64,000 nt of DNA from Aquabacterium sp. OR-4 (GTDB lineage Bacteria; Pseudomonadota; Gammaproteobacteria; Burkholderiales; Burkholderiaceae_C): NCBI RefSeq assembly GCF_025290835.2, contig NZ_JAOCQD020000002.1, positions 2,046,001 through 2,110,000 on the forward strand, given 5' to 3'. The notes beneath the pieces are model-generated. The model was not told the DNA's origin. It searched no databases and was given only the letters and a program-made list of their open reading frames with translations. This document shows, piece after piece, positions 42,427 to 50,622 of the stretch (positions within the stretch are counted from its first letter, which is position 1; the number at the start of each line of letters is the position of its first letter). The position numbers and the translations under genes are program-made.

Positions 42427-43107
42427 TCAGGGGCGCTTGCGCCGCAGGTGCCCCAGCGGCCACACCGCACCGGCCTTGACCTCGCCGAGCGAGAAGCTGG
42501 TGTGCAGGTCTTTCACGTTGGGCAGCTTGAACAGCGTGTCGTGCGCCCAGCGCGAATAAGCGTCCAGATCGGTGGCCAGCACCTGCAGCTCGAAAGTGCC
42601 GGCGCCGCTGATGTAGTGGCAGCTCAGCACCTCGGGCAAGGCGCGGATGGCGTCCTCGAGCGCCCGCGTGGCCTCGGCGTTGTTGCGCTCGGCGTCGATG
42701 CGCACGAAGGCCAGCACACCCAGGCCGATGCGGCGGCGGTCGATCTCGGCGCGGTAGCCGGTGATGTAGCGCTGCTGCTCGAGCCATTTGACGCGCCGCC
42801 AGGTGGGCGCCGCCGACAGGCCGATGCGCGAGGCCAGCTCGGCATTGGTGAGCCGCGCGTCGTGCTGCAGCTCGTCGAGGATGGCGATGTCGTAGCGGTC
42901 AAGCCCGGGGCCGTGCGCCAGCTCGGCGGCCTCGGGGGTGTCGGGGGTGTTGGGGGTGTCGGCGGCCTGGCCATCGTCGGCCCCGGCGCCTGCCGCGGCC
43001 GTGGCCGTGGCCAAACCGCCGCTGCCGGCCGCAGCGGCCCGACCGGCGGCCGAGGGTGTTTTCCCTGATGCGCGTGGTTTGGGCGCGATTCTTTCTTTGG
43101 TAGCCAT
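42427..43107 (-). CDS. Lrp/AsnC-family transcriptional regulator
   Basis: A 226-residue feast/famine regulator. The HTH (residues about 70-130) reads 'DRYDIAILDELQHDARLTNA', 'LASRIGLSAAPTWRRVKWLE', and the ligand-binding RAM/ACT domain follows ('GLGVLAFVRIDAE', 'VLSCHYISGAGTFELQVLA'). About 65 extra N-terminal residues are low complexity, Ala/Gly rich with TPNTPDTPE units, unusual for the family. It is divergent from the indolepyruvate oxidoreductase gene with a 138-nt spacer, the classic layout for a local regulator responding to an amino acid such as an aromatic or branched-chain one. The effector is inferred. Confidence 0.9.
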   Translation of the reverse strand: MATKERIAPKPRASGKTPSAAGRAAAAGSGGLATATAAAGAGADDGQAADTPNTPDTPEAAELAHGPGLDRYDIAILDELQHDARLTNAELASRIGLSAAPTWRRVKWLEQQRYITGYRAEIDRRRIGLGVLAFVRIDAERNNAEATRALEDAIRALPEVLSCHYISGAGTFELQVLATDLDAYSRWAHDTLFKLPNVKDLHTSFSLGEVKAGAVWPLGHLRRKRP

Positions 43108-43245
43108 TGTTCGAGCAAGCTCCTTTCGCCAATCATCGCTACAACGGCATCAAAAGAAAAGACTTCACGGCGGGCTTTTTCTAAACTGCCCCGACCTGCC
43201 GCCGCCTTGTTGCGGCGCCGATTTCCACCGTGACCGAGGCCCCGC

Positions 43246-46200
43246 ATGAACGCCCCGCTGCCCGACGCCGTCCGCCGTGCCCTCGAGACCATCTCGCTCG
43301 ACGACAAGTACACCCTGGCGCGCGGCCGCGCCTTCATGAGCGGCGTGCAGGCCCTGGTGCGCCTGCCCATGCTGCAGCAGCAGCGCGACGCGGCCGCGGG
43401 CCTCAACACCGCCGGCTTCATCAGCGGCTACCGCGGCAGCCCGCTGGGCGGCTACGACCAGTCGCTGTGGGCCGCCAAGGCCCATCTGGCCCAGCACCAG
43501 ATCGTGTTCCAGCCCGGCGTCAACGAAGAGCTGGCGGCCACCGCGGTGTGGGGCACGCAGCAGCTCGACCTGTTTCCTGAACGCAAGAAGCACGATGGCG
43601 TGTTCGGCATCTGGTACGGCAAGGGCCCGGGGGTCGATCGCTGCTCCGACGTGTTCAAGCACGCCAACATGGCCGGCACCAGCCGGCACGGCGGCGTGAT
43701 CGCCATCGCCGGCGACGACCATGTGGCCAAGAGCAGCACCGCCGCACATCAAAGCGACCACATCTTCAAGGCCTGCGGCCTGCCGGTGTTTTTTCCCAGC
43801 GATGTGCAGGGCATCCTCGACATGGGCCTGCATGCCATCGCGATGAGCCGCTTCTCCGGCGTGTGGGCCGGCATGAAGACCATCCAGGAGGTGGTGGAAA
43901 GCGCGGCCAGCGTCAGCGTCGACCCCGACCGCGTGCAGATCGTGCTGCCCGGCGACTTTGCGATGCCGCCGGGCGGCGTGCACATGCGCTGGCCCGACAC
44001 CGCGCTCGAGCAGGAGGCGCGGCTGATGGACACCAAGTGGTACGCCGCGCTGGCCTACATCCGCGCCAACCGGCTCAACCACAACGTCATCGCCACGCCC
44101 GACGACCGCTTCGGCCTGATCGCCAGCGGCAAGGCCTACAACGACACGCGCCAGGCGCTCCACGACCTGGGCCTGGACGACGCCACCTGCCGCTGCCTGG
44201 GCATCCGCCTGCACAAGGTCAACGTGGTGTGGCCGCTGGAGGCGCAGACCACGCGCGAGTTCGCCACCGGCCTGAAAGAGATCCTGGTGGTGGAAGAAAA
44301 GCGCCAGGTCATCGAGTACCAGCTCAAGGAAGAGCTCTACGGCTGGCGCCCCGACGTGCGCCCCGACGTGGTGGGCAAGTTCGACGAGGCCGACGGCAGC
44401 CACGACGGCGGCGAATGGAGCCTGCCCAACCCCAGCGGCAACTGGCTGCTGCGCGCCAAGGCCGACCTGACGCCGGCCATCATCGCCAAGGCCATCGCCC
44501 GCCGGCTGCGCCGCCTGGGCGTGCCCGACGACGTGGCCGCCCGCATGGACGCCCACCTGCAGGTGCTGGAGGCCCGCGAACGCGCGGTGCTGTCGCTGCA
44601 GACCGACGCCGGCGAGCGCCTGCCCTGGTTCTGCTCGGGCTGCCCGCACAACACCAGCACGCGCGTGCCCGAGGGCAGCCGCGCGCTGGCCGGCATCGGC
44701 TGCCACTACATGGCCAACTGGATGGACCGCAGCACCGCCACCTTCACGCAGATGGGCGGCGAGGGCGTCACCTGGGTGGGCCAGGCGCCGTTCAGCCTGG
44801 ACGCGCATGTATTCGCCAACCTGGGCGACGGCACCTACTTCCACAGCGGCATCCTGGCCATCCGCCAGAGCATCGCCGCGGGCGTGAACATCACCTACAA
44901 GATCCTCTACAACGACGCCGTGGCCATGACCGGCGGCCAGCGCGTGGGCGAGCGCCCCGAAGGCCACAGCGTGCTGCAGATCATGAAGAGCTGCCTGGCC
45001 GAAGGCGTGGCCAGGCTGGTGATCGTGACCGACGAGCCGGCCAAGTACAGCGGCGTGGCACTCGAGCCCGGTGTCACCGTGCACCACCGTGACGAACTCG
45101 ATCGCCTCCAGCGCGAGTTCCGCACGCTCAGCGGCACCACGGCCATCATCTACGACCAGACCTGCGCCACCGAGAAGCGCCGCCGCCGCAAGCGCGGCAC
45201 GATGGTCGATCCTGCCAGGCGCGTGGTCATCAACGAGCTGGTGTGCGAGGGCTGCGGCGATTGCTCGGTGCAGAGCAACTGCCTCAGCGTGGAGCCGGTG
45301 GAAACCGACTTCGGCCGCAAGCGCCGCATCAACCAGAGCACCTGCAACAAGGACTACAGCTGCACCAAGGGCTTCTGCCCCAGCTTCGTCACGGTCGAGG
45401 GCGGGCAACTGAAGAAGCCGAAGAAGGACAGCCGCATCGACCCCTTCGCGCTGCCGCCGATCAGCCAGCCGGTGCTGCCGGTGGCCGAGGCGGCCTGGGG
45501 CATCGTGGTGGCCGGCGTGGGCGGCACCGGCGTGATCACCATCGGCCAGCTGCTGGGCATGGCCGCGCACCTGGAGGGCAAGGGTGTGATCACGCAAGAC
45601 TCGGCCGGCCTGGCGCAAAAGGGCGGCGCCACCTGGAGCCACATCCAGATCGCCAACCGGCCCGAGGCCATCTTCAGCACCAAGGTCGACACCGCCAAGG
45701 CCGACCTGGTGATCGCCTGCGATGCCATCGTGGCCGCCGGCAAGGCCACGCTGAGCCTGATGCGCGAGGGCCGCAGCTTCGTGGCCCTGAACACCCACGC
45801 CACGCCCACCGCGGCCTTTGTGCACAACCCCGACTGGCAGCACCCCGACGCCCGCAACGGCGGCTGCGAGGCCGCGCTGGCCAGCGCCGTGGGCCGCGCC
45901 AACCTGGGCGCCTTCGACGCCGAGCAACTGGCCGTGCAGCTGCTGGGCGACAGCATCTACACCAACCCGCTGCTGCTGGGCTTTGCCTGGCAGAAGGGCC
46001 GCGTGCCGCTGGGCCAGGCCGCGCTGCTGCGCGCCATCGAGCTCAACGGCACGCAGGTCGACAACAACAAGGCGGCCTTCGAATGGGGCCGCCGCTGTGC
46101 CGACGACCTGGCCGCCGTGATGGCCCTGCTGCCCGCCGGCCGGGGCGGCGCGCAGGTCATGCAGTTCATCCGCAAGCCGGGGCTGGAGGCCATCGTCGCG

Positions 46201-46848
46201 CAGCGCGTCGAATTTCTCACCCTCTACCAGGACGCGGCCTATGCGCAGCAGTACGCGGCCCTGGTCGAGCGCGTGCGTGTGGCCGAGGCCAGCGCCGCCA
46301 CCGGCGCCGCGGCCGGCAGCACCCGCCTGGCCGAGGCGGTGGCGCGCTACCTGTTCAAGCTGATGGCCTACAAGGACGAGTACGAGGTCGCCCGACTGCA
46401 CACCGACGCCAGCTTCAGCGCCAAGATCGCCGCGCAGTTCGAGGGCGACTACAGGCTGGTGCACCACCTGGCGCCGCCGCTGCTGGCCAAGACCAATGCG
46501 CAGGGCGAGATGATCAAGCGCGCCTACGGCCCGTGGATGCGCAGCGCCTTCGGCCTGCTGGCCCGCCTGAAGGGCCTGCGCGGCACGGCCTTCGACCCGT
46601 TCGGCAAGACCGACGAGCGCCGCACCGAGCGCGCGCTGATCGGCGAGTACCGCGACACGGTCGACGAACTGCTGCGCGGCCTGAACGCCGGCAACCTGGC
46701 GCTGGCGGTCAGCCTGGCCAGCCTGCCCGAAGAGATCCGCGGCTACGGCCATGTCAAGGCGCGCCACCTGGCCGCCGTGCGGCCCAAGTGGGCGGCGCTG
46801 CTGGCACAGTGGCGCGGCCAGCCGGCGGGCGGCCGGCAGGCGGCCTGA
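43246..46848 (+). CDS. Indolepyruvate ferredoxin oxidoreductase, fused alpha-beta subunits
   Basis: A 1200-residue, thiamine-diphosphate-dependent 2-oxoacid oxidoreductase that converts aryl- or branched-chain 2-oxoacids and CoA to acyl-CoA and CO2. The IorA part starts with 'KYTLARGRAFMSGVQALVRL' and 'FISGYRGSPLGGYD'. The TPP site is 'NLGDGTYFHSG' with 'ILYNDAVAMTGGQ'. A cysteine cluster for Fe-S is Cys667-x2-Cys670-x2-Cys673-x4-Cys678. The IorB/gamma domain follows, with 'VAGVGGTGVITIGQLLGMAA'. The archaeal two-ferredoxin insert is absent, as in proteobacterial fused enzymes. It is divergent from an Lrp regulator, so likely controlled by amino-acid supply. No separate ferredoxin gene is present. 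Confidence 0.95.
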   Translation: MNAPLPDAVRRALETISLDDKYTLARGRAFMSGVQALVRLPMLQQQRDAAAGLNTAGFISGYRGSPLGGYDQSLWAAKAHLAQHQIVFQPGVNEELAATAVWGTQQLDLFPERKKHDGVFGIWYGKGPGVDRCSDVFKHANMAGTSRHGGVIAIAGDDHVAKSSTAAHQSDHIFKACGLPVFFPSDVQGILDMGLHAIAMSRFSGVWAGMKTIQEVVESAASVSVDPDRVQIVLPGDFAMPPGGVHMRWPDTALEQEARLMDTKWYAALAYIRANRLNHNVIATPDDRFGLIASGKAYNDTRQALHDLGLDDATCRCLGIRLHKVNVVWPLEAQTTREFATGLKEILVVEEKRQVIEYQLKEELYGWRPDVRPDVVGKFDEADGSHDGGEWSLPNPSGNWLLRAKADLTPAIIAKAIARRLRRLGVPDDVAARMDAHLQVLEARERAVLSLQTDAGERLPWFCSGCPHNTSTRVPEGSRALAGIGCHYMANWMDRSTATFTQMGGEGVTWVGQAPFSLDAHVFANLGDGTYFHSGILAIRQSIAAGVNITYKILYNDAVAMTGGQRVGERPEGHSVLQIMKSCLAEGVARLVIVTDEPAKYSGVALEPGVTVHHRDELDRLQREFRTLSGTTAIIYDQTCATEKRRRRKRGTMVDPARRVVINELVCEGCGDCSVQSNCLSVEPVETDFGRKRRINQSTCNKDYSCTKGFCPSFVTVEGGQLKKPKKDSRIDPFALPPISQPVLPVAEAAWGIVVAGVGGTGVITIGQLLGMAAHLEGKGVITQDSAGLAQKGGATWSHIQIANRPEAIFSTKVDTAKADLVIACDAIVAAGKATLSLMREGRSFVALNTHATPTAAFVHNPDWQHPDARNGGCEAALASAVGRANLGAFDAEQLAVQLLGDSIYTNPLLLGFAWQKGRVPLGQAALLRAIELNGTQVDNNKAAFEWGRRCADDLAAVMALLPAGRGGAQVMQFIRKPGLEAIVAQRVEFLTLYQDAAYAQQYAALVERVRVAEASAATGAAAGSTRLAEAVARYLFKLMAYKDEYEVARLHTDASFSAKIAAQFEGDYRLVHHLAPPLLAKTNAQGEMIKRAYGPWMRSAFGLLARLKGLRGTAFDPFGKTDERRTERALIGEYRDTVDELLRGLNAGNLALAVSLASLPEEIRGYGHVKARHLAAVRPKWAALLAQWRGQPAGGRQAA

Positions 46849-46892
46849 CCGCCAGCGAAGCCGCGGGGCGCCACAGCGGGCGTCGTCGGGCT

Positions 46893-46908
46893 GCCGCAGG
46901 CCTGCGGC
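46893..46908. other. 16-bp perfect palindrome downstream of iorAB
   Basis: GCCGCAGG/CCTGCGGC sits 45 nt after the stop. There is no T-tract, so it is only a weak terminator or protein-site candidate. Confidence 0.3.
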
Positions 46909-46943
46909 ACACTGCGCGCCACCACAGCGCCCGCAGCCTCCCC

Positions 46944-47861
46944 ATGCAAGCCACCGCCCCCTGGCCCGCCCTGGCCGACGCCGTGCACGCCCGCGTGCCG
47001 CGCCTGCCCTTTCGCATCGACGACGCCGGCACACCGCGCCTGGCCGGCTCGGTGGCCCGCGCGCACCTGCCGGCGCTGGCGCGCTGGGCCGATGCGCTGC
47101 GCATCGACGAGGCGGGCGTCACGCTCGGCCTGCCCGCCGCGCAGCGCCAGGCCTTTTTTGCCGAGGCCAATGCCGCGCTGCATGCGCAAGGCCTGATCGT
47201 GGCCTGGCGCAACGAAACCTACCCGGTGCTGGCGCTGCCGGCCGATGGCCGCTCACCCGACGCGCAAGCCGATCTGCTGGCCACCTTCGAACGCGCGGCC
47301 TCGCGCTTCTGGGGCACGGCCACCTTTGGCGCGCACTGCAACGGCTATGTCACCGACACCGGCATGGCCGACGGCCGGCCCGCGCAGCTGTGGATTGCCC
47401 GCCGCAGCGACAGCAAGCCCACCGATCCCGGCCTGCTCGACAACCTGGTGGGCGGCGGCGTGCCGCATGGCCAGACGCCGGCCCAGACCGTGCTGCGCGA
47501 GGGCTGGGAGGAGGCCGGCCTCACGCCCATGCAAATGGCCGGCCTGGCACCGGGCCGCATCCTGCGCCTGGCGCGCGACATTCCCGAAGGCTTCCAGCTC
47601 GAATGGCTGAGCGTCTACGACCTGGCCCTGCCACCCGACCTGCTACCGCAGAACCAGGACGGCGAGGTGCAGGCCCTGCACTGCTGGCCGGTGGCCGAGG
47701 CGCTGGCCCGCGCCGCCGCCGGCGAGATGACCACCGATGCCACGCTGGCCACGCTGGATTTCGCGCTGCGCCACGGCCTGCTGACCGGCCCCGACGCGGC
47801 CCGCTGCGCCGCGCTGCTGGACAGGCTGGCGCACGGCCACGCCCAGCGGCTCACAGATTGA
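46944..47861 (+). CDS. DUF4743/NUDIX hydrolase (thiamine-related type)
   Basis: A 305-residue protein. The N-terminal DUF4743 region (about 10-120) includes 'FFAEANAALHAQGLIVAWRN'. The NUDIX domain follows, with the start 'LWIARRSDSKPTDPG' and 'LDNLVGGGVPHGQ', and the box core 'LREGWEEAGL'; the first Glu of the box is replaced by Thr. This layout matches the family of yeast YJR142W and the N-terminal half of thiamine pyrophosphokinase Tnr3, which hydrolyse oxidised thiamine diphosphates. That would fit a damage-control enzyme beside a thiamine-diphosphate-dependent oxidoreductase, an attractive but unproven link. Confidence 0.87.
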   Translation: MQATAPWPALADAVHARVPRLPFRIDDAGTPRLAGSVARAHLPALARWADALRIDEAGVTLGLPAAQRQAFFAEANAALHAQGLIVAWRNETYPVLALPADGRSPDAQADLLATFERAASRFWGTATFGAHCNGYVTDTGMADGRPAQLWIARRSDSKPTDPGLLDNLVGGGVPHGQTPAQTVLREGWEEAGLTPMQMAGLAPGRILRLARDIPEGFQLEWLSVYDLALPPDLLPQNQDGEVQALHCWPVAEALARAAAGEMTTDATLATLDFALRHGLLTGPDAARCAALLDRLAHGHAQRLTD

Positions 47862-47961
47862 AACAACCCGCATCGTCGTGCTGCTTACGTTCAATCAAAC
47901 TGAATCAGCGACTCAAGTGGCCTGAAGCCCGGGGGCCAATGCGGCGGCGACACTGCGGCGC

Positions 47962-48540
47962 ATGACGATTGCGCCCCGCCCTGCCACTTCCGCAGCCCCT
48001 GCCCGCTACACCGCCCCGGCCATCGTGCTGCACTGGCTGCTGGCGCTGGGCATCGTGGGCGCTTTCGGGGTGGGCCTGTACATGACCGGGCTGAGCATGT
48101 CGCCCACCCGGCTCAAGCTCTACAACTGGCACAAGTGGGCCGGCGTGACCATCCTGGCCCTGTCGGCCTTGCGCCTGCTGTGGCGCCTGGGCCACCGCCC
48201 GCCGGCCGATGTGCCGATGCCCGCCTGGCAGGCCGCGGCGGCGCATGCCGCGCATGTGGGCCTGTACCTGCTGTTTTTTGCCGTGCCGCTGATCGGCTGG
48301 GCCTACAGCTCGGCGGCCGGCTACCCGATCGTGTGGTTCGGCGTCTGGCCCTTGCCCGACTTCGTGCCGGTGGACAAGGCGCTGGCCGAGGCCATCAAGC
48401 CCTGGCATGCCCGCAGCGCCTGGCTGATGGCCCTGCTGGTGCTGCTGCACGTGGCCGGCGCCCTGAAGCACCAGCTGATCGACCGCGACGGCCTGATCAA
48501 CCGCATGCGCCTGGGCGGAACCTCTGGCGGCCGGGCCTGA
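47962..48540 (+). CDS. Cytochrome b561 family protein (YceJ-like)
   Basis: A 192-residue inner-membrane protein with four helices: 'AIVLHWLLALGIVGAFGVGL', 'NWHKWAGVTILALSALRLLW', 'HVGLYLLFFAVPLIGWAYSS' and 'RSAWLMALLVLLHVAGALKH'. The conserved His residues in these helices should ligate two haems b. The family moves electrons from quinol to periplasmic acceptors. It is followed by three yceI genes, as in the E. coli yceJ-yceI pair, so a shared function in quinone or lipid redox transfer is likely. The start is 47962. Confidence 0.92.
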   Translation: MTIAPRPATSAAPARYTAPAIVLHWLLALGIVGAFGVGLYMTGLSMSPTRLKLYNWHKWAGVTILALSALRLLWRLGHRPPADVPMPAWQAAAAHAAHVGLYLLFFAVPLIGWAYSSAAGYPIVWFGVWPLPDFVPVDKALAEAIKPWHARSAWLMALLVLLHVAGALKHQLIDRDGLINRMRLGGTSGGRA

Positions 48541-48588
48541 TCACAGGCCGGTCGTCTTCTTTGTCTGCACCGCAGCACCCACCGATCC

Positions 48589-49161
48589 ATGATCAAACTC
48601 CATTCCGGCCTGTCGGCCACCGCCCTGGCCCTGCTGGCCGCGGCCGCCACCCCCAGCCTGGCGCAGCAGGTTGACACCGCCAAGAGCGAGATCGGCTTCG
48701 TCAGCAAGCAGATGGGCGTGCCGGTCGAGGGCAAGTTCAAGAAGTGGACCGCGCAGATCGCGTTCGACCCCAAGAAGGCCGCGGCCGGCAAGGTGGCCTT
48801 CACCATCGAGACCGGATCGGCCAGCTTTGGCACCGCCGAGACCGATGCCGAGGTGGTCAAGCCGGCCTGGTTCAACGTGCCCAAGTTTCCGCAGGCCAGC
48901 TTCACCAGCACCACGATCAAGCCGCTGGGTGCGGGCAAGTTCGAGGTGGCCGGCAAGCTCAGCATCAAGGGCAACAGCCGCGATGTGGTGGTGCCGGTCA
49001 CCGTGGTGCAGAACGGCGCGCTGAGCACCGCCACCGGCGCCTTCGCGATGAAGCGCCTCGAATTCAAGATCGGCGAAGGCGAATGGGCCGACACCTCGAT
49101 GGTGGCCGACGAGGTGCAGGTCAAGTTCAAGCTCGCGCTCACCGGCCTCGGCCCGCTGTGA
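48589..49161 (+). CDS. YceI-family periplasmic lipid-binding protein (copy 1)
   Basis: A 190-residue secreted lipocalin-like protein. A signal peptide ends at 'SLAQQ' (about residue 25). The body has 'AKSEIGFVSKQMGVPVEGKF', 'KVAFTIETGSASFGT', 'AEVVKPAWFNVPKFPQASFT' and 'VADEVQVKFKLALTGLGPL'. YceI proteins bind polyisoprenoids such as ubiquinone-8 in a beta-barrel pocket. It lies 48 nt downstream of the cytochrome b561 gene and 50 nt before a paralogue, so it is probably co-transcribed. Confidence 0.93.
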   Translation: MIKLHSGLSATALALLAAAATPSLAQQVDTAKSEIGFVSKQMGVPVEGKFKKWTAQIAFDPKKAAAGKVAFTIETGSASFGTAETDAEVVKPAWFNVPKFPQASFTSTTIKPLGAGKFEVAGKLSIKGNSRDVVVPVTVVQNGALSTATGAFAMKRLEFKIGEGEWADTSMVADEVQVKFKLALTGLGPL

Positions 49162-49211
49162 GCACCACCCCCCCAGCGTTTCAACCCCGACTTTTCAACC
49201 CGGAGATCCCG

Positions 49212-49784
49212 ATGTTCCGCAGCACCCTCGCCGCCGCCGCACTGGCCACCCTCGCCTTCGGCGCCCAGGCCCAGAGCGCCACCTACGCGATCGACCCGAC
49301 GCACACCTTCGCCACCTTCGAGATCCTGCACTTCGGTGCCAGCACCAACCGCGGCCGCTTCGACAAGAAGAGCGGCACCGTCACGCTGGACAAGGCCGGC
49401 AAGAGCGGCAAGGTCGAGATCACGCTGGAAACCGGCTCGATCAGCAGCGGCACCGCCGCCTTCGACAAGCACCTGACCAGCAAGGACTTCTTCAACTCGG
49501 CCGAATTCCCCACCGCCAAGTTCGTGGCCGACAAGTTCACGTTCAACGGCGACAAGGTGGCCGAGGTCAGCGGCAGCCTCACGCTGCTGGGCAAGACCAA
49601 CCCGATCACGCTGAAGGCCAGCAACTTCGCCTGCTACGAAAGCCCGATGCTCAAGCGCGAGGTCTGCGGCGGCGATTTCGAGACCAGCGTGGTGCGCAGC
49701 CAGTACGGCATGACCTGGGGCCTGAACTACGGCTTCTCGGATGCGGTGAAGGTCGTCATCCAGGTCGAGGCCGTCAAGCAATAA
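49212..49784 (+). CDS. YceI-family periplasmic lipid-binding protein (copy 2)
   Basis: A 190-residue paralogue with its own signal peptide ('LATLAFGAQAQS', cut near residue 21). Hallmarks are 'YAIDPTHTFATFEILHFGAS', 'FDKKSGTVTLDKAGKSGKVE', 'TSKDFFNSAEFPTAKFV' and a Cys pair in 'FACYESPMLKREVCGGDF' that probably forms a disulfide. It resembles copy 3 (49897) far more than copy 1 and has normal length. A strong hairpin terminator lies 75 nt downstream, closing the b561-yceI-yceI unit. Confidence 0.93.
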   Translation: MFRSTLAAAALATLAFGAQAQSATYAIDPTHTFATFEILHFGASTNRGRFDKKSGTVTLDKAGKSGKVEITLETGSISSGTAAFDKHLTSKDFFNSAEFPTAKFVADKFTFNGDKVAEVSGSLTLLGKTNPITLKASNFACYESPMLKREVCGGDFETSVVRSQYGMTWGLNYGFSDAVKVVIQVEAVKQ

Positions 49785-49858
49785 GCTGGGGCACCCGGCG
49801 CCGCGGGTACGCGACGCCACCCGCCGGGCGGGCTCGCTGGCCCACCGGCACCCACTGC

Positions 49859-49880
49859 AAGCCCCGCCCTGGCGGGGCTT
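49859..49880 (+). terminator. Rho-independent-type terminator after yceI copy 2
   Basis: A perfect 10-bp stem AAGCCCCGCC/GGCGGGGCTT with a 2-nt loop is followed by a T-rich stretch (tgtcgtttc). It separates yceI copy 2 from copy 3 and is symmetrical enough to work from either strand. Confidence 0.8.
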
Positions 49881-49896
49881 TGTCGTTTCTGCCAGC

Positions 49897-50493
49897 ATGC
49901 GGCGCATGACCCTTGCGCGACCTCTGCTGCTTCTGGGCCTCGGCCTGCTGAGCGCCGGCACTGCCACGGCCCAGCCCGTGGCCTACCAGCTCGACCCCAC
50001 GCACAGCTTCGTGCACTTCGAGGTGCTGCACTTCGACACGGCCACGCTGCGCGGGCGTTTCGGGCCGCTCAAGGGCGAGGTCGAGCTCGACCGCGCAGCG
50101 CGGCGCGGCCGTGTGCAGGTGGTGGTGGACGTGTCCCAGGTGAGCAGCGGCCTGCCGGTGCTCGATGCCCGTCTGCGCGGGCCCGACCTGCTGGACGCCG
50201 AGGGCCACCCGCAGGCGTTTTTCGTGGCCAGCGGCTTCGAGTTCGACGCCCAGGGCGGCGTGCGCGCGGTACGCGGCGAGTTCACGCTGCGCGGCCAGGG
50301 CCGGCCGCTCACGCTGATGGCCGAGCGCTTTCGCTGCTACACCCACCCGCTGCTGCGCCGCGAGGTGTGCGGCGGCGACTTCAGCGCCGTGCTCGAGCGC
50401 AGCGCCTGGGGCATCACCTACGGCCTGCCCTTCGTGGCCGAGCGGGTGACGCTGCGGGTGCAGGTGGAGGCGGTGCGGCAAGACCCGCCCTGA
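49897..50493 (+). CDS. YceI-family periplasmic lipid-binding protein (copy 3)
   Basis: A 198-residue secreted paralogue, signal peptide 'LLLLGLGLLSAGTATAQ' (cut near residue 26). It keeps 'YQLDPTHSFVHFEVLHFDTA', 'VSSGLPVLDARLRGPDLLDA', 'GHPQAFFVASGFEFDA' and the Cys pair in 'RCYTHPLLRREVCGGDF'. It is shifted to a more GC-rich, Arg-rich composition than copy 2. The preceding terminator implies its own promoter, although only 16 nt separate the hairpin and the ATG, so read-through expression is possible. Confidence 0.92.
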   Translation: MRRMTLARPLLLLGLGLLSAGTATAQPVAYQLDPTHSFVHFEVLHFDTATLRGRFGPLKGEVELDRAARRGRVQVVVDVSQVSSGLPVLDARLRGPDLLDAEGHPQAFFVASGFEFDAQGGVRAVRGEFTLRGQGRPLTLMAERFRCYTHPLLRREVCGGDFSAVLERSAWGITYGLPFVAERVTLRVQVEAVRQDPP

Positions 50494-50622
50494 GCGCGCC
50501 GCGGCCGTCGCCGGCTGCTGCACCCCATCCGGCGCACCGGCCGGTGCGTCGCACGCGTCTGGTGGCGGCCATGACGGCCTGCGTACAGTCCGTCCATCCC
50601 CAGCATCGCCAGCCCTTCTCCC

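Noticed and set aside
43165..47034. A 1289-codon open frame on the minus strand opposite iorAB
   Set aside because: High GC leaves few stop codons on the antisense strand. Its translation is Gly/His/Ala/Val-rich with no domain, while the plus strand has all IorAB motifs.
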